A stretch of 64,000 bases of DNA from Mycobacterium sp. SMC-4 (lineage in GTDB: Bacteria; Actinomycetota; Actinomycetes; Mycobacteriales; Mycobacteriaceae): positions 2,604,001-2,668,000 of the forward strand of contig NZ_CP079869.1 of NCBI RefSeq assembly GCF_025263265.1, read 5' to 3'. The first letter of the stretch is position 1. Each line of letters begins with the position of its first letter. The position numbers and the translations under genes are program-made. This document shows, piece after piece, positions 42,015-51,135 of this stretch. The notes under the pieces are model-generated. The model saw only the letters and a program-made list of their open reading frames with translations. It was not told the origin of the DNA and did not search any database.

Positions 42015-42661
42015 GCGAGGACGCAGTGACCGTCATGGTCGTCGATGACCACCCGATCTGGCGTGACGCGGTGGCCAGGGACCTGGCCGGTGCGGGCTTT
42101 GACGTGGTCGCCACCGCCGACGGGGTGGCCACAGCCAAGCGACGCGCGGCCGTCGTCAGGCCTGCGGTCGTGCTGATGGACATGCGGCTGGGCGACGGCG
42201 ATGGCGCCCAAGCCACCGCCGAGGTGCTGGCGGTGTCGCCGAGCAGCCGGATACTGGTGTTGTCGGCATCCGATGAGCGCGACGACGTCCTGGAAGCGGT
42301 GAAGGCCGGTGCCACCGGTTATCTGGTCAAGAGTGCGTCACGCCAGGAGCTGGTCGACGCCGTGGAGGCCACGGCGCAGGGCAGGGCGGTGTTCACCCCC
42401 GGTCTTGCCGGTCTGGTGCTCGGCGAGTACCGGCGCATCGCCAGGGACACCACGAATCCGGCCGCTCCGAGTTTGACCGAGCGGGAGACCGAGATCTTGC
42501 GCCACGTCGCCAAAGGCTTGACTGCCAAGCAGATCGCGGCGCGACTGTCGCTGAGTCACCGCACAGTGGAAAACCATGTCCAGGCGACGTTCCGCAAGCT
42601 GCAGGTCGGCAATCGCGTCGAGCTGGCCCGTTACGCGATAGAACACGGTCTCGACGAGTAG
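42011..42661 (+). CDS. NarL/LuxR-type response regulator
   Basis: 216 residues from ATG 42011. Receiver domain with acidic pocket VVDDH and phospho-acceptor Asp57 (VVLMDMRLGDGDG), switch residues VLSAS and Lys in YLVKSAS; C-terminal LuxR helix-turn-helix LTERETEILRHVAKGLTAKQIAARLSLSHRTVENH. Acts with the kinase encoded just before it. Its fusion to the glutamate transporter transcript suggests it controls or responds to that uptake. Confidence 0.95.
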   Translation: MSEDAVTVMVVDDHPIWRDAVARDLAGAGFDVVATADGVATAKRRAAVVRPAVVLMDMRLGDGDGAQATAEVLAVSPSSRILVLSASDERDDVLEAVKAGATGYLVKSASRQELVDAVEATAQGRAVFTPGLAGLVLGEYRRIARDTTNPAAPSLTERETEILRHVAKGLTAKQIAARLSLSHRTVENHVQATFRKLQVGNRVELARYAIEHGLDE

Positions 42662-42704
42662 TTGTACTCATCCGCCCGGGGGCGAAACCGACGACGATGG
42701 GTCC

Positions 42705-44498
42705 ATGACCGAACCGCCCAATGTCGTCATCGCGCGACTTTCTGCTGAGTTCGCCGCGATGTCTCACCAACTCGCCCGAGCGTCTGCCGATCTACGTCAG
42801 TTGAATCTGATGCTGACGCCGCACGGCGCGGCCGCGCCGATGCCGGCACACCCCGCAGTGTCGCCGGGACCGGCGCCACCCGTCGTGCCCCCACCCGGGC
42901 CGTATCCGCAGTACCTACCGCCACCGCCACCGCCAAGGCCGCCGGTGCGCTCAGGGCCGGTGGAACCACCCGCGCAAGGCTGGATCGGCAAGCTGCTGGC
43001 GATTGCCGGCGTCGGCGTCACGCTGATGGGCGTGGTCCTGCTGCTGGTGCTGGCGGCCCAGGCCGGGATCCTGCGTCCCGAGTTCCGGGTCGCCGCGGGT
43101 GCGGCGCTCGCCGCCGGCCTGGTCGGTGCGGGGCAGTGGCTGTCTGGCCGTTCCGGTGGCCGGGTCGGCGCGATCGCGTTGGTTGCCACCGGGGTGGCCG
43201 CGGCGTACATCGATGTCATCGCGGCGACGACCATCTACGACTGGATTTCGGCCCCCGCCGGGCTGGTGCTCGCCGCGTTGGTCGCGGGCGCCGGACTGAC
43301 GCTGGCGCGTCGTTGGGACTCCGAACAACTCGGGTTGCTCGTCGTGGTTCCGCTGGTGGTGCTCGCGCCGATAGTCACCGGCGGTATCACCTTGCTGCTC
43401 ATCGGATTCATGCTGGCGCTGGCGGCTGTGTCGGTTCCGGTTCAGCTGGGCCGAGACTGGATCTGGTTGCACGGCGCACGCATCGCGGCCGTGGTCTTGC
43501 CGCTGCTGGCGGCGCTGGTCGTGCGCCATTTCGACGCGCGGGAGGACCTGGCGCTGGCGGGTGCGTGTGCACTCGGCGCGGCGCTGGCCGTCGTCACTGC
43601 TCTGATGCTGCTGCCCAGCACCGCCAGGCCTGCCGTGATCGCCGTGCTGACCGCGGCGGGCACGACCCCGCTGCTGGGGGTCAATCTTGCCGTCGACGAC
43701 GGCCTCGCAGCGTTGCTGGTGGCCGCACTTGCGGCGTCCCTGCTGACGTTGGTTTTGCTGGTTGAGCGACTGCCGGGGGTGGCAGGGCCGGCGCAACAGG
43801 TGTTCGCCGTGTGGGCGGCCGTGGCGGCGCTGGTGGCCGTCGTCACCGCGTTCGACGGCACACTGGCCGCGCCGATTCTGCTGGCGATGGCACTGCTGGT
43901 GGTCGTGGCGGTGCGTCGTGATCGAGTCGCGCGCTGGGTCAGCGTCGGATTCGCGGTGGTGGGTGGCGCGGGGTATCTGATCAACGCGCCGATCGTCAAT
44001 CTTCTGACCCCGTGGACCATCGACACCGGCACCAGTCTGTCGATCCTGTTGTCCAGCGTCCTGCTGGCCGCGGTCGCGATCGTCTGGACCGGGACGGCCG
44101 GCAGTCCCAGCGGAGTGCTCTGGACGGCGACTGCAGCAGTTGTGGTCTACGCGATCACCCAGTTCAGTGTCACCGCCGCGACGCTGATCGCTCCGGACGC
44201 CTGGGGGTTCTATGCCGGCCATATGGTCGCGACGATCTGTTGGATCGCGATGGCCGCCGCCGTGTTCGGCTACGCGCTGCGCCTGGACCGGTCTGCGCGG
44301 TCGGTGCCGATCAGCGGGGGACTGGGGCTTGTCGGCGCCGCCGTGGCGAAGCTGTTCCTGTTCGATCTGGGTGCCCTCGACGGCATCTTCCGGGTCGCAG
44401 TTTTCATCGTGGTGGGCCTGATTCTGCTGGCCATGGGCGCCGGATACGCCCGGTTGCTGGACCGGCAGGACCAGATGGCTGTGACCAACGACACCTGA
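42705..44498 (+). CDS. DUF2339 multispan membrane protein
   Basis: 597 residues from ATG 42705. The N-terminal 30 residues are a short coiled-coil-like helix ([24 protein letters not shown]), followed by a Pro-rich stretch ([23 protein letters not shown], about 65-90) and then 14 or more membrane helices rich in Ala, Val and Leu to the C-terminus. This pattern is DUF2339, whose role is unknown. It ends with the soluble [15 protein letters not shown]. Confidence 0.85.
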   Translation: MTEPPNVVIARLSAEFAAMSHQLARASADLRQLNLMLTPHGAAAPMPAHPAVSPGPAPPVVPPPGPYPQYLPPPPPPRPPVRSGPVEPPAQGWIGKLLAIAGVGVTLMGVVLLLVLAAQAGILRPEFRVAAGAALAAGLVGAGQWLSGRSGGRVGAIALVATGVAAAYIDVIAATTIYDWISAPAGLVLAALVAGAGLTLARRWDSEQLGLLVVVPLVVLAPIVTGGITLLLIGFMLALAAVSVPVQLGRDWIWLHGARIAAVVLPLLAALVVRHFDAREDLALAGACALGAALAVVTALMLLPSTARPAVIAVLTAAGTTPLLGVNLAVDDGLAALLVAALAASLLTLVLLVERLPGVAGPAQQVFAVWAAVAALVAVVTAFDGTLAAPILLAMALLVVVAVRRDRVARWVSVGFAVVGGAGYLINAPIVNLLTPWTIDTGTSLSILLSSVLLAAVAIVWTGTAGSPSGVLWTATAAVVVYAITQFSVTAATLIAPDAWGFYAGHMVATICWIAMAAAVFGYALRLDRSARSVPISGGLGLVGAAVAKLFLFDLGALDGIFRVAVFIVVGLILLAMGAGYARLLDRQDQMAVTNDT

Positions 44499-44516
44499 TA
44501 AACTGGACTCAGTCCA
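44499..44516 (+). promoter_or_regulatory. dps promoter with palindromic operator
   Basis: TAAACT (44499-44504) fits a -10, and the perfect palindrome TGGACTCAGTCCA (44504-44516) covers the -10 end and the predicted transcript start. This is a typical place for a repressor such as a Fur-family or other metal/peroxide regulator; the regulator is not identified. Confidence 0.5.
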
Positions 44517-44530
44517 AACTAGGAGGCGTT

Positions 44531-45037
44531 GTGACGAACATGAGTGCAACAGTGAACAATCGCAGGACAGAAGCAGAGGTCACGGGTTTCCAGGCCTCGC
44601 CGGAACTGAATGCGGCGCTGCAGCGGGTGCTCGTGGACCTGATCGAGCTGCATGTGCAGGGCAAGCAAGCCCACTGGAACGTGGTCGGATCAAACTTCCG
44701 CGACCTCCATCTGCAGCTCGACGAGGTCGTCGACTTCGCCCGGACGGGCAGCGACACCATCGCCGAGCGGATGCGCGCTCTCGACGGCGTGCCGGATGGC
44801 CGCACCGATACCGTGGCGGCATCCACTTCGCTGCCGCAGTTCCCGTCCTACGAACACAGCACCGCCGACGTGGTCGATCTGATCACCGGTCGGGTCTATG
44901 CGGTGGTCGACACGATTCGTGAGGTCCACGACGGGGTCGACGCCGAGGACCCGGTAACTGCTGACATCCTCCACGCGCTGACCGACGGTCTGGAGAAGCT
45001 GGCCTGGCTACTCAAGTCGGAGAACCGGAAGGTGTAG
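44531..45037 (+). CDS. dps: Dps-family ferritin-like DNA-binding protein (Dps2 type)
   Basis: 168 residues from GTG 44531, 4 bases after AGGAGG; ATG 44540 is an alternative start (165 residues). Forms a dodecameric shell that stores iron oxidised with H2O2 and may coat DNA. Ferroxidase residues lie in [29 protein letters not shown] (the conserved HWN, D and E). It resembles the M. smegmatis Dps2 sequence as I recall it. The Arg/Asn-rich start (NNRRTEAEV) is a possible DNA contact. Convergent 26-base overlap with cya. Confidence 0.93.
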   Translation: MTNMSATVNNRRTEAEVTGFQASPELNAALQRVLVDLIELHVQGKQAHWNVVGSNFRDLHLQLDEVVDFARTGSDTIAERMRALDGVPDGRTDTVAASTSLPQFPSYEHSTADVVDLITGRVYAVVDTIREVHDGVDAEDPVTADILHALTDGLEKLAWLLKSENRKV

Positions 45038-46286
45038 CAACTCCGGAGCGATGGCCGACCAGGTACCAGGTGTGCATCAGGCCCTTGCCTTTCACCTCGA
45101 CCAGTCCACGCTCTTCAAGGTCAAACGACGAGCGAAGCCTCAGATAGACATCCTCGGGCACCTGAATTCGGCCCTCGATATCGGTGGTCTCCATCCGTGA
45201 GGCGACGTTGACGGCATCGCCCCAGACGTCGTAGAAGAACTTCTTCGCGCCGACCACCCCCGCGACAACCGGTCCCGCTGCCATCCCGATGCGCAGCGGG
45301 ACCGCGCGTCCTTGCCCGTCTTTCATGTCGGTGACGGCATCGGCCATGTCGAGGGCCAACGCGGCCAGGGCTTCCAGGTGGTCTGCGCGCGGGGTCGGCA
45401 CGCCGGCGACCACCATGTACGCGTCGCCGCTGGTTTTGATCTTCTCCAAACCGTGCCGGTCGACCAGTGCGTCGAGATCAGTGTAGAGGCGGTCGAGGAA
45501 GCGAACCAGCTCCGCCGGTGTGGTGTTGCTCGCGCGCTCGGTATAGCCGGCGATGTCGGCGAACAGAATCGACGCATCGTCGTACTTGTCGGCGATCACG
45601 GTGCGCGCCGGTTCTTTGAGCCGCTCGGCGATGGTCTCAGGAAGTATGTTGGCCAGCAATTGTTCGGAGCGCTGATGCTCGGCTTCCATGGCCTGTTCGG
45701 CTCGCTCGATCTCGCGCAACGTGTACCAGATGGTGGCCACCAGCATCACCGCCGAAGATGCCACCGAACTGAGAAAGCCGGCCGTCAATGTCCACGACGG
45801 ACCCAGTCCACGGTCGTGGGGCACCGTCATCTCCAGCACGATGCAGATCGCGACGCCGACCGCCGCGATCGCCGAAGCCAGCAGGATGCGGTGGATGCCC
45901 AGGATCAGAACGGCCAGCGCTGCGGCGACCAGGAAGTAGAACTGCAGCCCCGACCCGGTGCCGATGGTGTAGCAGATGAAAGTCACCGAGACGTAGGCGA
46001 ATCCGACGAAGGTCAGCGGCGCGACGAGTTCGCCGAGCGGGCACAACCGAGGAATGGCAAGAAAGACTGCGGCGCAGAACATGTTGGCCACGCCCAGCCA
46101 CCACAACGCGCCGCCGAGGCTGAGTTGGAAGACGCCGAACAGCGCCGACACCACGGCCGCGATCCAGCCCGCGATCGTCATCACCCGCAGGCGGCTGGCG
46201 GCACTGTCGGAGCGGTGGCGTTCAGGGGAGAGCACGCGACTCTGCGCCGCCACCTCGGGTACGCACACCGGCCGCACGTTCAGCAC
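45012..46286 (-). CDS. cya: Membrane-anchored class III adenylate cyclase
   Basis: 424 residues from GTG 46286. Six membrane helices in two sets of three (residues about 38-195), a short linker ([28 protein letters not shown], the HAMP-like cyclase-transducer helix) and one catalytic domain. Metal aspartates are Asp244 (FADIAGY) and Asp288 (SGDAY); Lys284 reads adenine; the transition-state Asn and Arg are in [14 protein letters not shown]. This is the layout of Rv1625c, a half-size mammalian-like cyclase active as a homodimer. Position next to pdtaR is also shared with M. tuberculosis, although about 4.8 kb of other genes now intervene. Confidence 0.95.
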   Translation of the reverse strand: MLNVRPVCVPEVAAQSRVLSPERHRSDSAASRLRVMTIAGWIAAVVSALFGVFQLSLGGALWWLGVANMFCAAVFLAIPRLCPLGELVAPLTFVGFAYVSVTFICYTIGTGSGLQFYFLVAAALAVLILGIHRILLASAIAAVGVAICIVLEMTVPHDRGLGPSWTLTAGFLSSVASSAVMLVATIWYTLREIERAEQAMEAEHQRSEQLLANILPETIAERLKEPARTVIADKYDDASILFADIAGYTERASNTTPAELVRFLDRLYTDLDALVDRHGLEKIKTSGDAYMVVAGVPTPRADHLEALAALALDMADAVTDMKDGQGRAVPLRIGMAAGPVVAGVVGAKKFFYDVWGDAVNVASRMETTDIEGRIQVPEDVYLRLRSSFDLEERGLVEVKGKGLMHTWYLVGHRSGVATPSGSPT

Positions 46287-46292
46287 GGACGC

Positions 46293-46298
46293 AGCCTA
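46293..46298 (-). promoter_or_regulatory. -10 element of cya (leaderless)
   Basis: TAGGCT on the minus strand, 6 bases before GTG 46286. Confidence 0.45.
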
Positions 46299-46345
46299 TC
46301 GCCGAAAGGCAGCTCGACCTGCTGAAATGACGACATCTGCGCCGG

Positions 46346-46723
46346 TCACATCCACTCCACGAATTGGATGATGATCCCGTTGGGATCCTCGAACTGGCAA
46401 TACCGCTCGCCCCAGGGTTCGGTCTCCGGGGCAGTGACGGGGTGGGCGCCCGCAGCGCGAGCGGATTCGTACGCCGCGTCGACATCCTCGACGACAAACG
46501 CCAGTAGTAATCCGTCGCCGGCGCTGCCCGCGCGGTGCGCGGGTTTGAACGTCGGAAGGCCCGTTCGCAGGTAAATCACGTTCGGTCCGCCGTCGGGATG
46601 GTGCAGCGACACGAACCCATCCGCGTGCATCACCACCGCGTATCCGACGTGCCGGGACAGGAAGTCTGCGGATGCTTGCGGGTCGGCGACGTTGAGGGAG
46701 ATCGCTGTGGCGGTGACGTGCAT
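46346..46723 (-). CDS. VOC-superfamily (glyoxalase/bleomycin-resistance-like) protein
   Basis: 125 residues from ATG 46723. Two beta-alpha-beta-beta-beta units: AISLNVADPQASADFLSRHVGYAVV at the start and LLLAFVVEDVDAAYESARAAGAHPV..ETEPWGERYCQFEDPNGIIIQFVEW at the end, the vicinal oxygen chelate pattern with a C-terminal metal Glu region. Substrate unknown. Divergent from a TetR regulator that probably controls it. Confidence 0.88.
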   Translation of the reverse strand: MHVTATAISLNVADPQASADFLSRHVGYAVVMHADGFVSLHHPDGGPNVIYLRTGLPTFKPAHRAGSAGDGLLLAFVVEDVDAAYESARAAGAHPVTAPETEPWGERYCQFEDPNGIIIQFVEWM

Positions 46724-46743
46724 GAACACACTTTCTCGTATGC

Positions 46744-46767
46744 TGTACGAAATCCAGTATCCGTACA
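46744..46767. promoter_or_regulatory. Inverted repeat between the VOC gene and its TetR neighbour
   Basis: TGTACG-N12-CGTACA, a perfect dyad in the 82-base gap between the two divergent starts. Likely operator for the TetR protein at 46806. Confidence 0.5.
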
Positions 46768-46805
46768 CTGCACGGAAATGCAACCGCATCGGCAAAAGGG
46801 GCGCC

Positions 46806-47534
46806 GTGGACACCATCGACCTGCTCTGGCGCAACGTGATGCCGGCACGAGCGCGCCGAGGCCGGCCCCCACGCTTCACCGCCGACCAGGTGGTTACCGC
46901 CGCCATTACGGTGGCAGACCGAAGGGGGTTGTCTTTCACCCTGCGCGATATTGCCGAAACCCTTGGCGCGCCGGTGATGTCGGTCTACTCCTACATCGAC
47001 AGTCGCGAGCAGCTCCTCGAACTGATGGTGGATCAATGCCGCCTCGACATGGATTACACCGAGCTCTCCGGAGATTGGCAGGCGCGGTTGCGCGCCGTCG
47101 CCGCCGACAACATGACGTTGTTTGACACGCACCCGTGGATGGCCGACATCGAATCCGAACGCGCCGTGCTCGGCCCCGGAACATTGGGCAAGTACGAGCG
47201 GGAACTGGCCGCCGTGGACTCCCTTGCCCTGGCCGATCCCGACAAAGACGCTGCATTGACGTTGGTGTTGGACTTCGTCCGATCGTGTGCGCGCGCTCGT
47301 GCGCACGCCGATCGCGAGCGTCGACACGAGACACCGGAGCAGTGGTGGCAACGCGAAGGCGCGAAACTTGCCGCCCTCGGAGTCACCGAAAGCTACCCAC
47401 GGGCTTCACGCATCGGGACTGCAGCGGGCCAGGCTCACGCAGCTGCCCACAACGCCGACGCCGGCTATGAATTCGGCCTGCAGGCCATCCTGCACGGCAT
47501 CGACACGCTGAACCAGCACGTTGGTCTTGGATGA
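46806..47534 (+). CDS. TetR-family regulator (TetR class, C-terminal TetR_C)
   Basis: 242 residues from GTG 46806, with AAAAGGGG upstream; the in-frame extension to 46692 would run across the operator and is unlikely. DNA-binding domain at about residues 20-75: RFTADQVVTAAITVADRRGLSFTLRDIAETLGAPVMSVYSYIDSREQL. The C-terminal ligand domain resembles that of TetR itself (DIESERAVLGPGTLGKYERELAAV). Divergent from the VOC gene; ligand unknown. Confidence 0.9.
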   Translation: MDTIDLLWRNVMPARARRGRPPRFTADQVVTAAITVADRRGLSFTLRDIAETLGAPVMSVYSYIDSREQLLELMVDQCRLDMDYTELSGDWQARLRAVAADNMTLFDTHPWMADIESERAVLGPGTLGKYERELAAVDSLALADPDKDAALTLVLDFVRSCARARAHADRERRHETPEQWWQREGAKLAALGVTESYPRASRIGTAAGQAHAAAHNADAGYEFGLQAILHGIDTLNQHVGLG

Positions 47535-47624
47535 CGGCAGGAGCACTGACCGCGCCGCAGGCCCAAGCATGCCCGCCGGTGAACGCGATCTCCAGACCGG
47601 CGTTGCGTCGCTCCGGACGCCCCG

Positions 47625-48467
47625 CTAGCCGCACCGTTCGAAGGTGTGCACACGGTAGCCGTCGCCGAGCGTGCGCAACACGGTACGCAAAGCCAGGGCA
47701 GGGACACGGAATGCCTTGAACTCGCGCGCCCGGCCCACGATGGACACCGGCGGCCGTGCTTGCCGGTATCCGAGGTGGAGGAAGATCTCCTCTGGATACT
47801 CTTCGACGAACTTGAACTCACTGCCCAACGCCAGGATCTGCTTGTACAGCTTGCCCATATGCCTTGTGAAGAACACCCGGTTCATCAGGTCGCAGATCAG
47901 CGTGTGGTCGGGAAAACCATCCGACAGTGTGGCGAGCAGATGGTGCACTTGGGTTTTCTCGAGATACATGAACACGCCCTCGATCACGATGAGTGTCTCG
48001 ACATTCGGGTCGCATTCGCGCAGCGCGGCGGGGAGTTCGCCGGCCGAGAAGTCGACAGCTCTGCGTCGCAGTACATTCGGACATTTTTCAGGGGCCAGGA
48101 TGGTGTTCTTGTGTTCGATGACGGCCGCTTCGTCGAACTCGAACCAGCGACCGCCGGCCAACCGATAGGCGCGGGTGTCGAAGCCGGTGCCGATGTTGAT
48201 GATCTGCAGGTCTTTGTTCGCTTTGAGGCGTCTGGCGATCTCGTCGTAGATGATCCGTGCCCGTACCACGTTGCTGAGGTTTCGGCGGGTGCCGCCAGAG
48301 AACGGGGCATATACCGTCCTGCCTTCGCCGGTCATGAAGTCCTCGGCGTAGATGTCGGAATATATCGAGCCCGGTGCGCGGGCGTCGTCGGCGCGGATGC
48401 CACAGCAGAAGAAGGCGGTCTTGGATATCGGGTTCATCTGGGCTCCGGTGAATTTGGATGCGGTCAT
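47625..48467 (-). CDS. SAM-dependent methyltransferase (leucine carboxyl methyltransferase-like)
   Basis: 280 residues from ATG 48467 (ATG 48437 is an alternative). Contains the LCM-family core: RARIIYDEIARRL, IINIGTGFDTRAYRLAG (SAM-binding glycine motif), WFEFDEAAVIEHK and TLIVIEGVFMYLEKTQVHHLL. Actinobacterial members methylate small polyketide-like or unknown acids and phenols. Lies 7 bases behind the amidase stop and is the last gene of the tetR-amidase-methyltransferase transcript. Confidence 0.88.
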   Translation of the reverse strand: MTASKFTGAQMNPISKTAFFCCGIRADDARAPGSIYSDIYAEDFMTGEGRTVYAPFSGGTRRNLSNVVRARIIYDEIARRLKANKDLQIINIGTGFDTRAYRLAGGRWFEFDEAAVIEHKNTILAPEKCPNVLRRRAVDFSAGELPAALRECDPNVETLIVIEGVFMYLEKTQVHHLLATLSDGFPDHTLICDLMNRVFFTRHMGKLYKQILALGSEFKFVEEYPEEIFLHLGYRQARPPVSIVGRAREFKAFRVPALALRTVLRTLGDGYRVHTFERCG

Positions 48468-48474
48468 GGCTGTG

Positions 48475-50001
48475 CTAGGCGTGGATCGGCGGTCGGCCGA
48501 TGAGGGCTCCGGCCCCTTCGATCTGAGCGGCGACACGCAGGAGAAGGTCCTCCCGTCCGTAGGCGGCAACGAGTTGCACGCCGATCGGCAAGACGCTGTC
48601 ACTCAGCCGAACCGGCAGGGAAATGGCCGGTTGTCCGGTGATGTTGAACGGCATGGTGAATGCGAGCAGTGAAGCGGTGCGCAGCCACGCGTCGAGGGGC
48701 TTGGCGGGGTCGGGGCGCAGCGCGCCGAGCCGTGGCGGCAGGTCGGTGAGTGTGGGAGTGAGGAGAAGGTCGAAGCCGTCCTCCCACCACGCCGTCATAC
48801 TTCGGGTGAAGTTGTTCAGGCCGGTGAGGGCGGTGAGATAGTCGCTGCCCGTGGTGCGTTGGCCCACGCGGGTGATGAGCCAGTTGTCGGTGTCCATGTC
48901 GGCTTCACCAATCGGACGCCCGAGTGCCACGCTCATCCGCTCGACGAAGTTGGCTTGGCTGCAGGCGAGGATGGGCATCACGAAGACTCCGGCACCTGTG
49001 AGCATCGGCGCCGGGAAAGACGGCTCCACATCATGGCCGAGGTTTCTGAGCAATTCGGTGGTAGTCGTCACGGCGGCGCTGCACTCAGGGTGAACGGAAG
49101 CGGCGGGTGGATCAGGTACGAAGCCCAGGGCCTCGATGAATCGGCCGAGCATGGGCAGGGCTTCCGGCAGAAGCGTGGCGTCTTCGGTGCCGGTGGGGAG
49201 TTCGGTGATGAAGCCGATGCGCAGCCGTCCGGGCTCGGCCCCGATCTCGTCGCGGTACCGACGTGTGGGAGTGGGTGCGACGACGGTATCGCCCGGCATG
49301 GGTCCGGAGACGAGATCGAGCACCGCGGCGGTATCGCGCACGCTGCGGGTCACGGCGCACTCCGCCGCCAGGCCGGCCCACATCGCATCCGAGGATTCGG
49401 GACCGACAGAGACCCGGCCACGGGAGGGCTTGAGCCCGATGATGCCGCATTGACTTGCCGGGTTCCGGATGGAGCCGCCGCCGTCGCTGGCGTGTGCCAG
49501 GGGCACCATGCCGGAGGCGACGGCGGCTGCCGCGCCCCCGCTGGAGCCGCCGCTGGCGTACTCGGTGTTCCAGGGGTTGTGCGTTGGTCCGTAGGCGTCC
49601 GATTCCGTGGTCGCCCAGGCGCCGAGTTCGGGAACGTTGGTGCGGCCGATGTCGACGAATCCGCCGTGGAGAAGCTTTTGCACCAGGTACGACGTTCCCG
49701 GCGCGCGGTAACCGGCGCTGCGCAGAAAACGGGTGCCCCAATGGTAGGGGTCGCCCGCTCGATTCCCGGCCGCGATGTCCTTGAGCAGGATCGGCACGCC
49801 GCAGAACGGCGCTTCCGATCGCAGGGACCCAGCTTCGCGACGCGCCCGTTCGAAGTTGCGGTGGATGACGGCATTCAGCTGTGGGTCGATGTGCTCCACC
49901 CGCGCGATGGCTGCGTCGACGAGTTCGTGAGCCGAGATCCTTCCCGTGCGCACCAACTCCGCCTGGCCGGTGGCGTCGAGTAGTGCCAGCTCGTCGGGCA
50001 T
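48475..50001 (-). CDS. Amidase (amidase signature family)
   Basis: 508 residues from ATG 50001, 10 bases after the tetR stop, with GGAGAA upstream. Amidase-signature hydrolase with the Ser-cisSer-Lys triad: LLKDIAAG (Lys), the glycine/serine block [17 protein letters not shown] (two Ser) and [23 protein letters not shown] is also typical. Such enzymes hydrolyse linear or aryl amides; the substrate is unknown. Regulated presumably by the TetR gene in front. Confidence 0.93.
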   Translation of the reverse strand: MPDELALLDATGQAELVRTGRISAHELVDAAIARVEHIDPQLNAVIHRNFERARREAGSLRSEAPFCGVPILLKDIAAGNRAGDPYHWGTRFLRSAGYRAPGTSYLVQKLLHGGFVDIGRTNVPELGAWATTESDAYGPTHNPWNTEYASGGSSGGAAAAVASGMVPLAHASDGGGSIRNPASQCGIIGLKPSRGRVSVGPESSDAMWAGLAAECAVTRSVRDTAAVLDLVSGPMPGDTVVAPTPTRRYRDEIGAEPGRLRIGFITELPTGTEDATLLPEALPMLGRFIEALGFVPDPPAASVHPECSAAVTTTTELLRNLGHDVEPSFPAPMLTGAGVFVMPILACSQANFVERMSVALGRPIGEADMDTDNWLITRVGQRTTGSDYLTALTGLNNFTRSMTAWWEDGFDLLLTPTLTDLPPRLGALRPDPAKPLDAWLRTASLLAFTMPFNITGQPAISLPVRLSDSVLPIGVQLVAAYGREDLLLRVAAQIEGAGALIGRPPIHA

Positions 50002-50011
50002 CAGTTCTCCG

Positions 50012-50722
50012 TCATCGGGATTGTGGTGGGTTCTGTCTGGGGTCGGGTCGGGGTAACAGCGTCGAGAGGTCCAGACCGTCGACAGCCTGCCCGAGGCAGA
50101 CGGCACGAAGGACACTGCTGGCAAACGCTTCTGCGTCACCCCAGGGCAGGTAGGGCCTGGTGACCAATAGGGAGGCGACACCGTGGGCAGCTGCCCACAG
50201 TTGCAAAGCCGGACCCAGGGAATCGGTCGGCGGGAAGAAAGCTTCGTCGATGAGCTCCTGCACGGTGTGTTGAAGATGGACGAAGGCTGAGTTGACGAGA
50301 GTCTCGTCGAACTCACTGGGTTGCGTCGGTGCGGTGTCGGTGGCCACGCGGTACATCAGTGGGGTCCGCACGGCGAAACGTACGTAGGCCATGCCCAGGG
50401 CGTGCAGGCGTTCCAGGGCGGTCGGTAGGCCGCGGGTGGCGTCGCGCATCGCCTGACCGAGCTGGCGGTAGTACTTCGCACACACCGCAGCCAGAAGCTC
50501 TTCCTTGTCCGCGAAATGGCGATACAGCGAGGGAGCCGTGATGCCGAGCGCCTGGGTCACTTCACGGGTCGAGGGTGCTTTGGCGTCCTGTGATACGAGG
50601 ATCAATTCGGTTGCGGTATCGATGATCTGGTCACGCAACAGGTCGCCGGACCCTTTCGGTAGGCGCGGTCGGGGTGCATCACCGGACCCGCCCGCCCGCC
50701 CCCTTGCCCGTGACTGCTCCAT
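50012..50722 (-). CDS. TetR-family regulator of the amidase/methyltransferase block
   Basis: 236 residues from ATG 50722 (GAGGAG 4 bases upstream). HTH at about residues 30-75: LRDQIIDTATELILVSQDAKAPSTREVTQALGITAPSLYRHFADKEELLAAV. The C-terminal domain is of the WHG/TetR_C_33-like kind (YVRFAVRTPLMYRVA, ALQLWAAAHGVASLLVTRP). First gene of the operon; two overlapping palindromes just upstream suggest autoregulation. Confidence 0.92.
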   Translation of the reverse strand: MEQSRARGRAGGSGDAPRPRLPKGSGDLLRDQIIDTATELILVSQDAKAPSTREVTQALGITAPSLYRHFADKEELLAAVCAKYYRQLGQAMRDATRGLPTALERLHALGMAYVRFAVRTPLMYRVATDTAPTQPSEFDETLVNSAFVHLQHTVQELIDEAFFPPTDSLGPALQLWAAAHGVASLLVTRPYLPWGDAEAFASSVLRAVCLGQAVDGLDLSTLLPRPDPRQNPPQSR

Positions 50723-50740
50723 CACGCTCCTCAACATAGT

Positions 50741-50763
50741 GGCGCTACCGTAGCGCCGCTACG
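50741..50763. promoter_or_regulatory. Double palindrome upstream of the tetR-amidase operon
   Basis: GGCGCTAC-C-GTAGCGCC (50741-50757) and, overlapping it, CGTAGCG-C-CGCTACG (50749-50763). Both are perfect, 14 bases or closer apart centre to centre, 19 bases before the TetR start. Candidate TetR operator for two dimers. Confidence 0.6.
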
Positions 50764-50988
50764 TTACGGTCGTCAACACCGGTCGAGCTCGGTCATTACC
50801 TCGTCCTCGGCAGCGGCCCACACCGCATCACCAGCGACAACCATCAGCCGGTGCGGGCCGGCGGCGAGTCGCGTGATTACGGACAGTTCTCTACCGGGCA
50901 GGGCGGTACCGGCGGTACACGCCTGCGGGCTGGAGCTTCGTGCGGGCTGAGTGGTCAATCTGAAAACTCGCCCTGATCTGGTCTCTGC
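50764..50988. other. Non-coding gap between the tetR operon and the tRNA
   Basis: About 225 bases with no convincing gene. A 61-codon TTG frame on the minus strand (50958-50773) lacks a ribosome site and family features. I see no hairpin with a U-tract. Confidence 0.4.
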
Positions 50989-50991
50989 TGG

Positions 50992-51065
50992 TGCCCTCGG
51001 TGAGATTCGAACTCACACTGTACGGGTTTTGAATCCGTTTCCTCTGCCAGTTGGGATACGAGGGC
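50992..51065 (-). tRNA. leuX: tRNA-Leu (anticodon CAA), short variable loop
   Basis: Minus strand, 5' end at 51065. Acceptor GCCCTCG pairs with CGAGGGC, discriminator A, and CCA is encoded (50991-50989). T arm GTGAG-TTCGAAT-CTCAC is perfect. Anticodon loop TTCAAAA gives CAA. Length is 74, with a 5-base variable loop (ACAGT) instead of the long arm normal for leucine tRNAs. The D stem (TCCC/GGAA) and anticodon stem (ACGGA/CCCGT) each contain an A-C mismatch. A 74-base leuX at this place is also what I remember in M. tuberculosis. Confidence 0.88.
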
Positions 51066-51122
51066 GTGCGGCCTCCCACCATAAAGGATGGCCCCGCGGT
51101 CGCTCATCCGGCCTGCGGCCGC

Positions 51123-51128
51123 CACAAT
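51123..51128 (+). promoter_or_regulatory. -10 element of pdtaR (leaderless)
   Basis: CACAAT, 7 bases before ATG 51136; shares ACAAT with the his and trp promoters. Confidence 0.45.
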
Positions 51129-51135
51129 GTCTGTC

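Noticed and set aside
42951..44549. 532-codon minus-strand frame opposite the DUF2339 gene
   Set aside because: Composition of Gln, Arg and His typical of an antisense frame to a hydrophobic membrane protein.
50773..50958. 61-codon minus-strand frame with TTG start
   Set aside because: No ribosome site, no -10 at the right distance, no recognisable feature.
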